64,000 nucleotides of DNA from JBAXTE01 sp963556065 (lineage in GTDB: Bacteria; Bacteroidota; Bacteroidia; Bacteroidales; WCHB1-69), in the NCBI GenBank assembly GCA_963556065.3, contig CAUVYH020000017.1, forward strand, positions 1 to 64,000, in the 5' to 3' direction. Every line of letters begins with the position of its first letter. Position 1 is the stretch's first letter. Below are positions 9,398 to 17,728 of the stretch, in pieces. The notes beneath the pieces are model-generated. The model was not told where the DNA came from. It worked only from the letters and a program-made list of their open reading frames with translations, and searched no databases. A program made the translations under genes and the position numbers.

Positions 9398-9709
9398 TTA
9401 TTTAACTTCGTCATTTAAAAATTGCCACTCAGGATTGAATTCTGAAATCAGTCTTACTTTTTTTTCTCTTCTCCAGCCTTTAATTTGCTTTTCCCTTTCT
9501 ATAGCATGATTGATATATTAAAATCGTTCCCAATATAAAAGATAAAAAGCATTATATTTTCCCGCGAAACTTTCTTTATCCCCTAAAGCCTCTTTTTTAT
9601 GTTCATATAATCTGCGAGGAAGGCTGTTTGTAACTCCTGTGTATAGTACTGATTTTGAAATATTTGTTGTTATGTACACAAAGTAGTTATGAGTGCCTAT
9701 TGTTTTCAT
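9398..9709 (-). pseudogene. GIY-YIG nuclease-domain protein with an internal stop
   Basis: The frame from 9709 encodes a GIY-YIG domain (FVYITTNISKSVLYTGVTNS, then LPRRLYEHK and YNAFYLLYWERF). After a TAA it continues in the same frame with YINHAIEREKQIKGWRREKK to a second stop at 9398-9400. Family members usually read ERFQYI at this point, so CAA changed to TAA is the simplest explanation. Single-domain GIY-YIG proteins of about 100 residues are common in Bacteroidota, with unclear function. It is lodged between kamA and kamB, among family A repeats. Confidence 0.75.
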
Positions 9710-10026
9710 GCTATCAAAATTAGTCTTTTTTATTTTGCCATGCTGATTATTTTGTCATGCTGACGAAGGAAGCATCTCTTTTATGAAAGGATAGATTCCT
9801 CACTTCGTTCGGAATGACAAAATTGAACGTTCGGAATAACACAAAAGAGCATTCTGAATAATGATGAAAAGAACGATGATGAACATGATTTTGTCATGCT
9901 GGTTATTTTGTCATGCTGACGAAGGAAGCATCTTCTTTAACGAATGGATAGATTCTTCACTTCGTTCAGAATGACAAAAATGAGCGTTTAGAATTACAAA
10001 AGGAACCGTTCAAAAATAATTAAGTA
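9710..10026. repeat. Spacer made of two family A repeats plus partial copies
   Basis: Full copies at 9749-9822 and 9905-9978. Each is preceded by a short partial copy (9727-9748 and 9888-9904, reading TTTTG-CATGCTG then breaking off), as if units had inserted into or recombined with earlier ones. No gene is seen. Confidence 0.65.
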
Positions 10027-11256
10027 TTAGCTATGTCGTTTCTTTCTTTCCAAGTTTTCCGGTTCCAGCGCCAGTTGATCGCCACTGAGCAATGATGCTA
10101 CGCCTTCCCGGTGAAGTCCTTTTGAACAATCACGGCTAACGTAATCGGTAGGCTCGGTGTAAGTGGTAATCACGCCTTCGAAATTGCGGAGCACCACTCT
10201 TCCCGGACTTTGAGAAATCACGTAGGTTGGCATTACCGGAATTTTTCCACCACCACCGGGAGCATCCACTACAAACGTAGGAACGGCATATCCCGAAGTG
10301 TGTCCGCGAAGGTTCTCGATGATTTCAATTCCTTTGGAAACCGGAGTCCTGAAATGTTCCAATCCCATCGACAAGTCGCATTGGTAGATATAGTATGGTC
10401 TCACCCTGATTTTTACCAGATTGTGAACGAGTTTCTTCATCACTTCCACATCGTCGTTTACGCCCCGTAAAAGTACGGTTTGGTTGCCCAGTGGAATACC
10501 GGCATTTGCGAGTTTTGCACAAGCTTCGGTAGCTTCAGGAGTAACTTCGTTGGAGTGGTTGAAGTGTGTATTTACCCAGATTGGGTGATATTTTTTCAAC
10601 ATGTTTGCCAAATCATCGGTGATACGTTGCGGACAAACCACAGGTGTGCGGGTACCGATGCGAATGATTTCCACATGAGGAATAGCACGAAGCCGCTGGA
10701 TAATGGACTCCAGCATTTTGTCGCTCACCATCAAGGCATCCCCGCCCGAAAGCAATACGTCGCGGATTACCGGAGTTTTTGCAATGTAATCGATGGCATT
10801 CTGGATGCGTTCCGATGGAGACTCGCAATCGTTTTGACCGGCAAAGCGACGACGGGTGCAGTGGCGGCAATACATCGAGCACATGTCGGTAATCAGGAAC
10901 AGCACGCGATCGGGATACCGGTGGGTTAATCCCGGAACCGGAGAATCTTCATCCTCGTGCAACGGATCCAGTAAATCGGCTGCAGACTGATGAGTTTCCG
11001 CTCCAGTTGGAATAGCCTGCCTGCGAATTGGACAATCTTTATCCTCGGTATCGATCAACGACATGTAATATGGAGTGATGGCCATGCGAAGGGTCTTCAA
11101 TGATTCCTTAACACCGTCTTCTTCTTCGGGCGTAAGATTGATAAATTGTTTGAGTTGCTCTAAGGTTTCAACTCTGTTCTTTACTTGCCATTTCCAATCG
11201 TTCCATTGTTCGTCGGAAACGTTTGGGTAGAATTTGGCTCTATTGTTTGTATGCAT
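10027..11256 (-). CDS. kamA: Lysine 2,3-aminomutase
   Basis: Radical-SAM, PLP-dependent enzyme converting L-lysine to L-beta-lysine, the first step of lysine fermentation. 409 residues, close to the clostridial enzyme. The CxxxCxxC cluster motif is Cys126, Cys130, Cys133 (CSMYCRHC). PLP lysine is Lys338 in APGGGGKIP. Asp294 and Asp331, equivalent to the substrate-binding pair of the Clostridium subterminale enzyme, are both present, which favours lysine over glutamate specificity. It lacks the truncation of EpmB-type enzymes. Transcribed leftward, 181 bases after the kdd paralogue and upstream of kamB. Confidence 0.96.
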   Translation of the reverse strand: MHTNNRAKFYPNVSDEQWNDWKWQVKNRVETLEQLKQFINLTPEEEDGVKESLKTLRMAITPYYMSLIDTEDKDCPIRRQAIPTGAETHQSAADLLDPLHEDEDSPVPGLTHRYPDRVLFLITDMCSMYCRHCTRRRFAGQNDCESPSERIQNAIDYIAKTPVIRDVLLSGGDALMVSDKMLESIIQRLRAIPHVEIIRIGTRTPVVCPQRITDDLANMLKKYHPIWVNTHFNHSNEVTPEATEACAKLANAGIPLGNQTVLLRGVNDDVEVMKKLVHNLVKIRVRPYYIYQCDLSMGLEHFRTPVSKGIEIIENLRGHTSGYAVPTFVVDAPGGGGKIPVMPTYVISQSPGRVVLRNFEGVITTYTEPTDYVSRDCSKGLHREGVASLLSGDQLALEPENLERKKRHS

Positions 11257-11304
11257 ATTTTGTATTTATTTTATTGTTACAGAATTTAAAGTGAATTATA
11301 TAAA

Positions 11305-11379
11305 TGTCATACTGAGTTTATCGAAGTATTATTGAAGGAGCTGGCTATAAAAAGCCCTTCGATTAACTCAGGGTGATCA
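11305..11379. repeat. Family B intergenic palindrome, copy 1
   Basis: TGTCATACTGAGTTTATCGA at the left and CTTCGATTAACTCAGGGTGA at the right are near inverted repeats. Other copies lie at 41256-41331 and 42162-42255. It sits between kamA and kdd and may form a large hairpin in the transcript. Confidence 0.65.
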
Positions 11380-11437
11380 TAAATAAATTTTCTTTTAATG
11401 ATTTCACAATAAATTCTGTTGTGTAATATTACAATGT

Positions 11438-12472
11438 TTATACGTATAACTTCTCGAACAACGCCCGGATCTCTTCCGATTCGCGAAGAATATTGAGCGT
11501 TAAATCAGCATGACCTTTGGCATATCCATTGCCCACAATCAGGTTGATGTCCTTGCCAACGCCTTCCGCACCCAAAGCGGCTTTGGTGAATGAAGTAGCC
11601 ATCGAGAAGAAATAGATGGTTCCCTGTCCTTTGGTAATTAAAATCGAGGTCATTTCGGTGCTTGGCACATTCACGTTGTTGATGGTCACATCGCATCCGC
11701 GTTCGCCGGTGATGGCGATCACCTTCTTGTAAACATCCATCACGTTCGTGGCATCAGCGATGATGACATCATGGGCCAGTTTCATATCGAGGATGCGTTG
11801 TGCATTTTCCTTGGAATATTCCACCACGATTACACGACCGGTCGCACCAACATTTTTCATGGCCTGATAACAACACAAAACTCCTGATTTTCCACCGCCA
11901 CCGATGATACAAACCGTGTCGCCTTCTTTTACCAAACGATCCACTTGTGCGGGAGCTCCGGCAACATCCAACGCGGCTAACGCCAATTTTTCGGGCATGT
12001 CTTTGGGAAGTATCGCATAAATTCCACTTTCAAACAAGATTGCCTGTGCGTCCACATCCACTTGATCGTGAGCAGCTTCCAAGTGTTTGATCTTGTTAAT
12101 TTTTAATGGAGTTAACGACAGTGAAACAAGCGTTGCGATAGTGTCTCCAACTTTTAGCTTTTTGTTGGGGAAGTTTTCTCCGATTTCGCGAATTGTTCCA
12201 ATCAACATTCCGCCTGAGCCTGTCACCGGATTTTGCATCTTGCCTCGTTCGGCCACAATCGAAAGAATCATCTCTTCCATCTTTTGGGCGTCGTCTTTAC
12301 AGGCTTTGCGAATTTGAGTGTAACTTGCTGAATCGATGTTGAGCGTTTTTACATCAATTAATAATTCATTGTCATAAATTTCCATTGTGTTGTCCAGCTT
12401 CAATGCCGGTTGTGGTAAAGTACCCTGAGGCTCTATTACACGATGCGTTCCGTATCTGCAACCTTTTTTCAT
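11438..12472 (-). CDS. kdd: L-erythro-3,5-diaminohexanoate dehydrogenase paralogue 1
   Basis: 344 residues. NAD(P)-binding Rossmann motif IIGGGGKSG is near residues 190-198, with family blocks KKGCRYGTHRVIEP at the N-terminus, NPVTGSGGML and SMATSFTKAALGAEGVG. The enzyme oxidatively deaminates 3,5-diaminohexanoate to 5-amino-3-oxohexanoate. It is a tandem paralogue of the gene at 12595, about 60% identical by eye. All family blocks are conserved in both, so neither copy looks dead. The differences concentrate in the central Rossmann part (residues about 210-255), where cofactor or substrate preference could differ. The second copy is nearer kamA. Confidence 0.9.
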   Translation of the reverse strand: MKKGCRYGTHRVIEPQGTLPQPALKLDNTMEIYDNELLIDVKTLNIDSASYTQIRKACKDDAQKMEEMILSIVAERGKMQNPVTGSGGMLIGTIREIGENFPNKKLKVGDTIATLVSLSLTPLKINKIKHLEAAHDQVDVDAQAILFESGIYAILPKDMPEKLALAALDVAGAPAQVDRLVKEGDTVCIIGGGGKSGVLCCYQAMKNVGATGRVIVVEYSKENAQRILDMKLAHDVIIADATNVMDVYKKVIAITGERGCDVTINNVNVPSTEMTSILITKGQGTIYFFSMATSFTKAALGAEGVGKDINLIVGNGYAKGHADLTLNILRESEEIRALFEKLYV

Positions 12473-12501
12473 TTGTTTATTCTCAATAACCGATTAATAT
12501 T

Positions 12502-12574
12502 ATTTTGTCATGCTGACGAAGAAAGCATCTCACTTTTTACTAGAGATTCTTTACTTCGTTCAGAATGACAAAAT
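12502..12574. repeat. Family A repeat between the two kdd genes
   Basis: Same ends as the copies at 9262, 9749 and 9905 (TTTTGTCATGCTGACGAAG at left, CTTCGTTCAGAATGACAAAA at right). It fills most of the 122-base spacer separating the tandem paralogues. Confidence 0.7.
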
Positions 12575-12594
12575 CAAAAAACTATAATTATGAT

Positions 12595-13638
12595 TTAGGC
12601 GTAAAGTTCCGTGAAAATCTTTCTTAACTTTTCACTTTCTTTCAATAAAGCCAACGTGATTTCAGCGTGTCCTTTCGTGTATCCGTTTCCAACGATCATG
12701 GTAACGTCGCTGCCGACACCTTCAGCGCCTAAAGCGGCTTTGGTGAATGAAGTGGACATGGAGAAGAAATAGACCAAGCCGTCATTTTTGGTGCAAAGGA
12801 TGCTGGTCATTTCGGTATCCGGAATGTTCACATTGTTGATGGTGACATCGGCCATGGCGCCATTGGTAAGTTTGTCCATAATTTCCATTACTGCAACTGG
12901 TTGTGTGGCATTAGCTGAGAACACATAATCGCAGAATCCAAGTTCCTGAAGACGTTTAGTGCTTTTTTCGCTGTGGCATAGGCCAATAACTTTACCGGTA
13001 ACACCGGCACGTTTTTTGGCTTCGTAGCAGCATAGCATGCCTGATTTTCCACCGGCACCGATAATCAATACCGTATCCCCCGGTTTAACCAATTTTGCAG
13101 TCTGTGCAGGAGCACCGGCTACGTCTAATGCTGAAAGTACAAGACCTTCGGGCATGTCGGCAGGAATTTTTGCATAGATGCCACTTTCAAATAAAATTGC
13201 TTTTCCATCAATGTCAACTTGATCAATATCCGAACGAATATCTTTAATCTTGTCAATACGAAGCGGGGTTAATGATAATGAAACCAAAGTGGCGATTTTG
13301 TCACCTTCTTTCAAATCTATTTTCCCTTTTAAAGCATCTCCGATTTTTTCCACAGTACCCAAAAGCATACCGCCCGAACCGGTCACCGGATTACGGTGTT
13401 TTCCTTGTTTTGCAACGATGCCCATCATGATTTCGGCAATTTTCGCTTTGTCTCCGCCGGCTTGTTCTTCGATTTGGGTGAAGCTTGCAGAATCGATGTT
13501 TAATGTTTGAACGTCAATCAGGATTTCGTTGTCCCAGATTTCGTCCATGTTGTTATCAAGTTTGTTTGCGGGTTGAGGTAAAACGCCAATGGGTTCAATA
13601 ACTCTGTGAGTTCCGTATTTATTTCCTTTTTTTTGCAT
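12595..13638 (-). CDS. kdd: L-erythro-3,5-diaminohexanoate dehydrogenase paralogue 2
   Basis: 347 residues with the same blocks as its neighbour: KKGNKYGTHRVIEP, NPVTGSGGML, Rossmann IIGAGGKSG, NNVNIPDTEMTSIL and SMSTSFTKAALGAEGVG. The GAGGKSG form is the more usual dinucleotide-binding version. It follows the order kce, kdd, kamA known from other Bacteroidota, so this copy or its twin supplies the canonical step. Start at ATG 13636-13638 gives MQKKGNKYGTH, matching the N-terminus of paralogue 1. Confidence 0.92.
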   Translation of the reverse strand: MQKKGNKYGTHRVIEPIGVLPQPANKLDNNMDEIWDNEILIDVQTLNIDSASFTQIEEQAGGDKAKIAEIMMGIVAKQGKHRNPVTGSGGMLLGTVEKIGDALKGKIDLKEGDKIATLVSLSLTPLRIDKIKDIRSDIDQVDIDGKAILFESGIYAKIPADMPEGLVLSALDVAGAPAQTAKLVKPGDTVLIIGAGGKSGMLCCYEAKKRAGVTGKVIGLCHSEKSTKRLQELGFCDYVFSANATQPVAVMEIMDKLTNGAMADVTINNVNIPDTEMTSILCTKNDGLVYFFSMSTSFTKAALGAEGVGSDVTMIVGNGYTKGHAEITLALLKESEKLRKIFTELYA

Positions 13639-13716
13639 TTTTATATGTTTTTTATTTGATTAATATTTTTTTGGGAATTAAAGAAGTATGAATTAAGAAG
13701 AGTGCTTTGGAAATCT

Positions 13717-14106
13717 TTATATTGAGTCTGATACTTTTTGCATGTAACCACGTAATATTTTTGAGACATCTTGAGCTTTTGTTTCAAGAATTAAATATGC
13801 CTCTTCATCAATATAATTTAGTTCTTTAGCCAATATGGAATAATACCTGCATTCTTCTAAAGAACCCTGTGAAATATTGAAAAATCTCAGTTTATCTGCT
13901 TTACCTTTTTTTGGAAACCCTTCGGAGATATTAGCAGGACAAGAAACGGCTGCTCGACGAAATTGAGAAGTAAGGCCATAGGCTTCTTCTTTTGGAAAAG
14001 TAGCAGTGTGTTTATAAACAGTCAACACAAAATCATGCGCTTTCTGCCACACCACCAAATCTTTAAAAGATTGAGCTTTATAAATAATCTTATCTTCTGT
14101 ATTCAT
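13717..14106 (-). CDS. Four-helix bundle protein (S23/TIGR02436 type)
   Basis: 129 residues with the family signature: SFKDLVVWQKAHDFVLTVYK, then FRRAAVSCPANISEGF and SQGSLEECRYYSILAKEL. These small helical proteins were first seen in 23S rRNA intervening sequences and are scattered in Bacteroidota genomes next to unrelated genes; the function is unknown. It interrupts the lysine cluster between kce and kdd and is flanked by low-complexity repeats (14107-14301), which suggests late insertion. It has no reverse transcriptase or variable-repeat partner here. Confidence 0.85.
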   Translation of the reverse strand: MNTEDKIIYKAQSFKDLVVWQKAHDFVLTVYKHTATFPKEEAYGLTSQFRRAAVSCPANISEGFPKKGKADKLRFFNISQGSLEECRYYSILAKELNYIDEEAYLILETKAQDVSKILRGYMQKVSDSI

Positions 14107-14301
14107 TCTTACTCCTGTAATCTTACTTCTTTTTTCTTTCTTTCTATTTCCGCTATGCGCATTCTTGCTTCTTTATTCATACTTCTGTATTCTTTCCAGT
14201 CCCGCTTAGCGGCATTCTTGCTTCTTACTTCTGTATTCTTCTATAGTCCCGCTTTGCGGCATTTTACTTCTTGCTTCTTTATTCTTACTTCTATATTCTT
14301 G
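14107..14301. repeat. Imperfect tandem repeat, CT-rich
   Basis: At least three copies of an about 55-base unit built from TTCTTGCTTCTTACTTCTGT and CCCGCTTAGCGGCATT. The second half is a small palindrome (CCGCTnnGCGG). Located directly between kce and the four-helix gene. Confidence 0.6.
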
Positions 14302-15126
14302 TTACTGGGCTTTCAGTCCTAAAATCACCCTCGCTTCCGCAGGAGTTGCAATTTCTCTTCCAAGTTCCTTGGCCATTCTGACTACTTTAGCAACCATTTC
14401 ACCGTTTGATTTTGCCAAAACGCCTTTAGAGATAGCAACATTGTCTTCGAAACCAACTCTTACGTGACCACCATCGATGATTGCAGCCATTGCCAACGGA
14501 AATTCAAAACGACCAACCCCAGCTACAGTATATGTTGCATCTGCAGGGATACTACCGCGAAGGAATACAAAATCGCGAAGTTCACCACTAATGCCGCCGT
14601 TTACACCCATTACGAAATCGAAGTGCATAGGAGTTTTGATAAAGCCTTTCTTCTGAAGTCGCAACGCCATGTCGATCATACTCTTGTCAAACACTTCGAG
14701 TTCAGGTTTAATTCTGCGCTCAATCATGCGTTCGCCAAAATATTTAATGGTATTTTCCGTGTTGGTAAACACGTCGTCACCCCCAAAATTGCAGGTGCCA
14801 CAATCCAGAGTCGCCATTTCGGGATTCAGTTCCGTCGGTTGCAAGCGTTCGTCGTTGGTCATTCCAACCGCACCACCGGTTGAAGGTTGAATAATAACAT
14901 CGGGACATACTGCTTTGATGGCATCCATCATCACTTTAAAACGTCCTTTATCCTGAGTGGGAGTTCCGTCATCCCAACGAACATGGAGGTGAATGATACT
15001 CGCACCTGCATCATAGGCAGATTTAGCTTCCCGAACAATCTCTTCGATCGTATAAGGAACTGCGGGGTTGTGCTCTTTCAACACTTCGGCGCCACAAATG
15101 GCTGCAGTAATGATCAACTTTTCCAT
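14302..15126 (-). CDS. kce: 3-keto-5-aminohexanoate cleavage enzyme
   Basis: A 274-residue BKACE (DUF849) enzyme. It condenses 5-amino-3-oxohexanoate with acetyl-CoA to give 3-aminobutyryl-CoA and acetoacetate. Metal ligands His46 and His48 (HLHVR) and Glu227, plus Glu14, Ser82, Thr106, Arg223 and Asp228, match residues described for the Cloacimonas enzyme, the last three shifted by three positions. The acceptable length, the N-terminal MEKLIITAAICGAE and the position beside kdd make this certain within the family. No frameshift. Confidence 0.95.
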   Translation of the reverse strand: MEKLIITAAICGAEVLKEHNPAVPYTIEEIVREAKSAYDAGASIIHLHVRWDDGTPTQDKGRFKVMMDAIKAVCPDVIIQPSTGGAVGMTNDERLQPTELNPEMATLDCGTCNFGGDDVFTNTENTIKYFGERMIERRIKPELEVFDKSMIDMALRLQKKGFIKTPMHFDFVMGVNGGISGELRDFVFLRGSIPADATYTVAGVGRFEFPLAMAAIIDGGHVRVGFEDNVAISKGVLAKSNGEMVAKVVRMAKELGREIATPAEARVILGLKAQ

Positions 15127-15139
15127 ATATTTGTTTTTT

Positions 15140-15232
15140 TAGTTGAAAGTCTTTAAAGTTCATAAAGTCGAAAGTACTAAATAGGTTGAATTCTTTCGAC
15201 TTTATGGACTTTTGACTTTACGGACTTATTTA
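15140..15232. repeat. Inverted repeat between the aminotransferase and kce
   Basis: AAAGTTCATAAAGTCGAAAG on the left pairs with CTTTCGACTTTATGGACTTT on the right. Related AAAGTCGAAAGTCCTTAAAG units lie at 16518-16556, in the next spacer upstream. A transcript hairpin or extragenic palindrome is likely. Confidence 0.6.
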
Positions 15233-16482
15233 TAATATTTTTCTCTTAGATATTGGAACGATTCTTCAATCGCATTGATGGTGTAATCGAGATCTTCCTG
15301 TGTGTGACGATAGCAAATGTAGCCGTGATGATACGGTTGGAGAAAAACCCCTCTGCGAATCAATTGGGTGTAAAAGTCAGTACGCTTGTTTTTATATTGT
15401 TTTTCAGCATCCTTGTCGAAAGTAATGTACATCATTGGAGGAATTCCGCTGAATTTTGCACCAACGTTATATTTGTCGATTAAGGCCTTGACTTTATTGT
15501 TGAAATAGGTTCCCTTTTCCCAAATGGCTTCAAGCACGTGATCGCGTTCCATGATTTCCAAGTTCTTGAGGGCGGCTACATAGCTTAAGCTGTTCGGATA
15601 GAATGTGGAAGACACGAATACATTATGTTCCACTTCTTTCATGAACTCTGTTTTGCCCACTACAGCTCCAATTGGATACCCATTGGCTAACGCTTTTCCA
15701 AACACCGACATATCGGGAGTAACTCCGTAATATTTTTGGGCACCACCCATGGAAACTCTGAACCCGGTGCGGATTTCATCAAAAATCAGTACTGCGCCGT
15801 ATTTATGGACAAGCTCTTTAACAGCTTCCAGATAGCCTGGCTTGGGTTCTTGTATTTCATGAGCATTCGGATGTCCCAATGGTGTGATAATAATTGCAGC
15901 AGTGTCATCCGGATTTGCTTTCAGCTTGTTTTCAAGGTCTTCAAGATCGTTGTATTCAAATTCGTGTACGTCTTCATAAGTTTTTTCCAAAACTCCACCT
16001 TTGCCTTCCACGCACCAGTCGTGCCAGCCATGATAGCCACAACGAAGAATTCCTTTTTTTCCTGTATATGAACGTGCGATTCTGGTTGCCAGCGTGGTTG
16101 CATCCGATCCGGTAAGCACAAAAAAGCTCATTTCGGCGCATGGAATCAACGATTTAAGCTTTTCAGCCAACTGGTTCTGGTACTTTTGGGTTAACGAAAA
16201 ACAGAATCCCTTATTTTGAATTTGTGCAATAACAGCATTGTCGATTTCCTCTTCCCGGTTTCCGATGATTGTTGGACCATAAGCACACAAAAAATCGATG
16301 TACTCATTTCCGTCGATATCTATTAGGTGACTGCCTTTTCCACTATCAAAATAGATAGGATATTCTCCTTCCACAAAATTGTAAGGTCTTCTGATTCCTG
16401 CTACAGCTCCCGGAATAAGTGATTTTGCATACTCATACTCTCTGTTTGAGTTTTCAAGATTTAATTTTGGTTGTTCTTTCAT
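15226..16482 (-). CDS. kat: Class III aminotransferase, likely 3-aminobutyryl-CoA transaminase (Kat)
   Basis: 418 residues of the glutamate-1-semialdehyde-aminomutase-like branch. PLP lysine is probably Lys263 (SVFGKALANG), with Asp235 in FDEIRTGFR as the pyridine-nitrogen partner and GSDAT at 125-129 as phosphate contact. It sits between atoD and kce inside the lysine cluster, and no kal (3-aminobutyryl-CoA ammonia-lyase) is seen. A class III acyl-CoA beta-transaminase, Kat, is known from Cloacimonas lysine clusters and turns 3-aminobutyryl-CoA plus 2-oxoglutarate into acetoacetyl-CoA. Assignment to Kat rests on context; a haem-synthesis HemL role is unlikely in this location. Confidence 0.75.
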   Translation of the reverse strand: MKEQPKLNLENSNREYEYAKSLIPGAVAGIRRPYNFVEGEYPIYFDSGKGSHLIDIDGNEYIDFLCAYGPTIIGNREEEIDNAVIAQIQNKGFCFSLTQKYQNQLAEKLKSLIPCAEMSFFVLTGSDATTLATRIARSYTGKKGILRCGYHGWHDWCVEGKGGVLEKTYEDVHEFEYNDLEDLENKLKANPDDTAAIIITPLGHPNAHEIQEPKPGYLEAVKELVHKYGAVLIFDEIRTGFRVSMGGAQKYYGVTPDMSVFGKALANGYPIGAVVGKTEFMKEVEHNVFVSSTFYPNSLSYVAALKNLEIMERDHVLEAIWEKGTYFNNKVKALIDKYNVGAKFSGIPPMMYITFDKDAEKQYKNKRTDFYTQLIRRGVFLQPYHHGYICYRHTQEDLDYTINAIEESFQYLREKYYK

Positions 16483-16687
16483 TGGATGTATTTTTTTGTT
16501 TTTTCTTTATTTAGGTTTATCAAAGTCGAAAGTCCTTAAAGTCCTTAAAGTCGAAAGTTTGTATAGTTGTTACTATCGCATTCACCCTTTACCTTTTAGA
16601 GTGGGTTTTTGGTCTTTAGCTCTTAGCTCCCTCTAGACTCGCTTTGCGCACCTTTCACCCTTCACCTTTCACCCTTTGCCTTTTCTC
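16483..16687. repeat. Repetitive spacer between atoD and the aminotransferase gene
   Basis: Contains AAAGTCGAAAGTCCTTAAAG-type units (16518-16556) and CACCCTT/CACCTTT tandem units around 16640-16690. No gene. Confidence 0.5.
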
Positions 16688-17335
16688 CTATTCTTTCACC
16701 ATAAAATCTACAAAAATTCCGGGTGTATGAACGGTTTCCATTGGAAGATGTCCGGCTTCTTTTATCTCGCCGACTTCGGCAATCACCACTTCGGCAGCCA
16801 TTGCCATTACCGGGTTAAAGTTTTGTGTAGTTCCCAAATAAATCAGGTTGCCTTCGGTATCGGCAGTATTGGCGGCAATAATGGCAACATCCGCTTTCAG
16901 AGGAGTTTCCAGTAAATAATCTTTGCCGTTTACGGTAATAATTTGTTTGCCTTCAGCAACCACGGTACCTAGCCCGGTTGGAGTGAGAAAGCCCCCCAAG
17001 CCTGCGCCACCCGAGCGAATGCGTTCGGCCAGTGTGCCCTGAGGATTAAACTCGATTTCAATTTCTTTAGCGTTATACTGATCAATCGTTGAAGGATTGG
17101 TGCCAATATGCGATGTAATCACCTTTTTCACCTGTTTATTAACTACTAAAATTCCCAAACCTCTGTCGGGGAAAGCGGTGTCGTTGCAAATAATTGTTAG
17201 GTTTTTAACGTTGGTTTTTGCAATGGCATCTATCATTTTATGCGGTGATCCGTTGCCAAGAAATCCACCAATCATAATGGTCATGCCGTCCTTAATTTTT
17301 GATACAGCTTCGTCAATCGAAATAATCTTGTTCAT
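16688..17335 (-). CDS. atoD: CoA-transferase family I, alpha subunit
   Basis: 215 residues, full length for the alpha subunit of acetoacetate- or butyrate-type CoA transferases. Motifs GGFLGNGSP near residue 23, SHIGTNP near 76-82, GTLAERIRSGGAGLGGF near 100-116 and the FNPVMAMAA block are present. The catalytic glutamate belongs to the beta subunit (AtoA), which is not in the window. In some Bacteroidota the two subunits are encoded apart within the lysine locus, so AtoA may lie with kamDE elsewhere. First gene of the cluster in transcription order. Confidence 0.92.
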   Translation of the reverse strand: MNKIISIDEAVSKIKDGMTIMIGGFLGNGSPHKMIDAIAKTNVKNLTIICNDTAFPDRGLGILVVNKQVKKVITSHIGTNPSTIDQYNAKEIEIEFNPQGTLAERIRSGGAGLGGFLTPTGLGTVVAEGKQIITVNGKDYLLETPLKADVAIIAANTADTEGNLIYLGTTQNFNPVMAMAAEVVIAEVGEIKEAGHLPMETVHTPGIFVDFMVKE

Positions 17336-17728
17336 GCTATGTGTTATTTTTAAATATTTTTCCCGAAAATTAATAGGTATATAAGATGCAAATTTATAAA
17401 AATAATTTATCTTTTTTAGGGTTTAATCCTTTTTAACAACGTTTTAAATTCCGATCTGTTTTTTAATTTCAAATCATGACTTTAAGCGAATGAAAAACAG
17501 GATTATCAGTTCGTTTTTTTAGAAATTTCGAGAGCCGTTTTTAGGACGTGTCCTCGCCTCGTTACAATTTAATCAAAAGAGTTATAAAATGATTTCGAGT
17601 TATCCGATCACGAGGCTCAAACTTATGAGGCGAGGTCGGGCTTTTTGCTGCAAATCCTCGTCGCTATGCTCCTGTGGGTTTTTCACGTCAATCCCTCACG
17701 CAAAATCCTATGTCCTCTAGCGGTCTTG
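17336..17728. other. Spacer upstream of the lysine cluster
   Basis: 393 bases without a gene. Carries the promoter box at 17389-17396 and an inverted repeat, CCTCGCCT at 17552-17559 with AGGCGAGG at 17628-17635, followed by a GC-richer block to 17715. That block has the look of intergenic repeats common in this phylum. Confidence 0.5.
17389..17396 (-). promoter_or_regulatory. -7 box upstream of atoD
   Basis: On the minus strand TAAATTTG fits TAnnTTTG, 54 bases before the atoD start. Likely main promoter of the lysine cluster; no clear -33 box. Confidence 0.45.

Noticed and set aside
13717..14106. Avd-type accessory protein of a diversity-generating retroelement
   Set aside because: The four-helix fold is shared with S23 proteins; there is no reverse transcriptase, template repeat or variable repeat in the window.
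15226..16482. hemL (glutamate-1-semialdehyde aminomutase)
   Set aside because: Fold family fits, but the location inside a lysine-fermentation cluster without other haem genes favours Kat.
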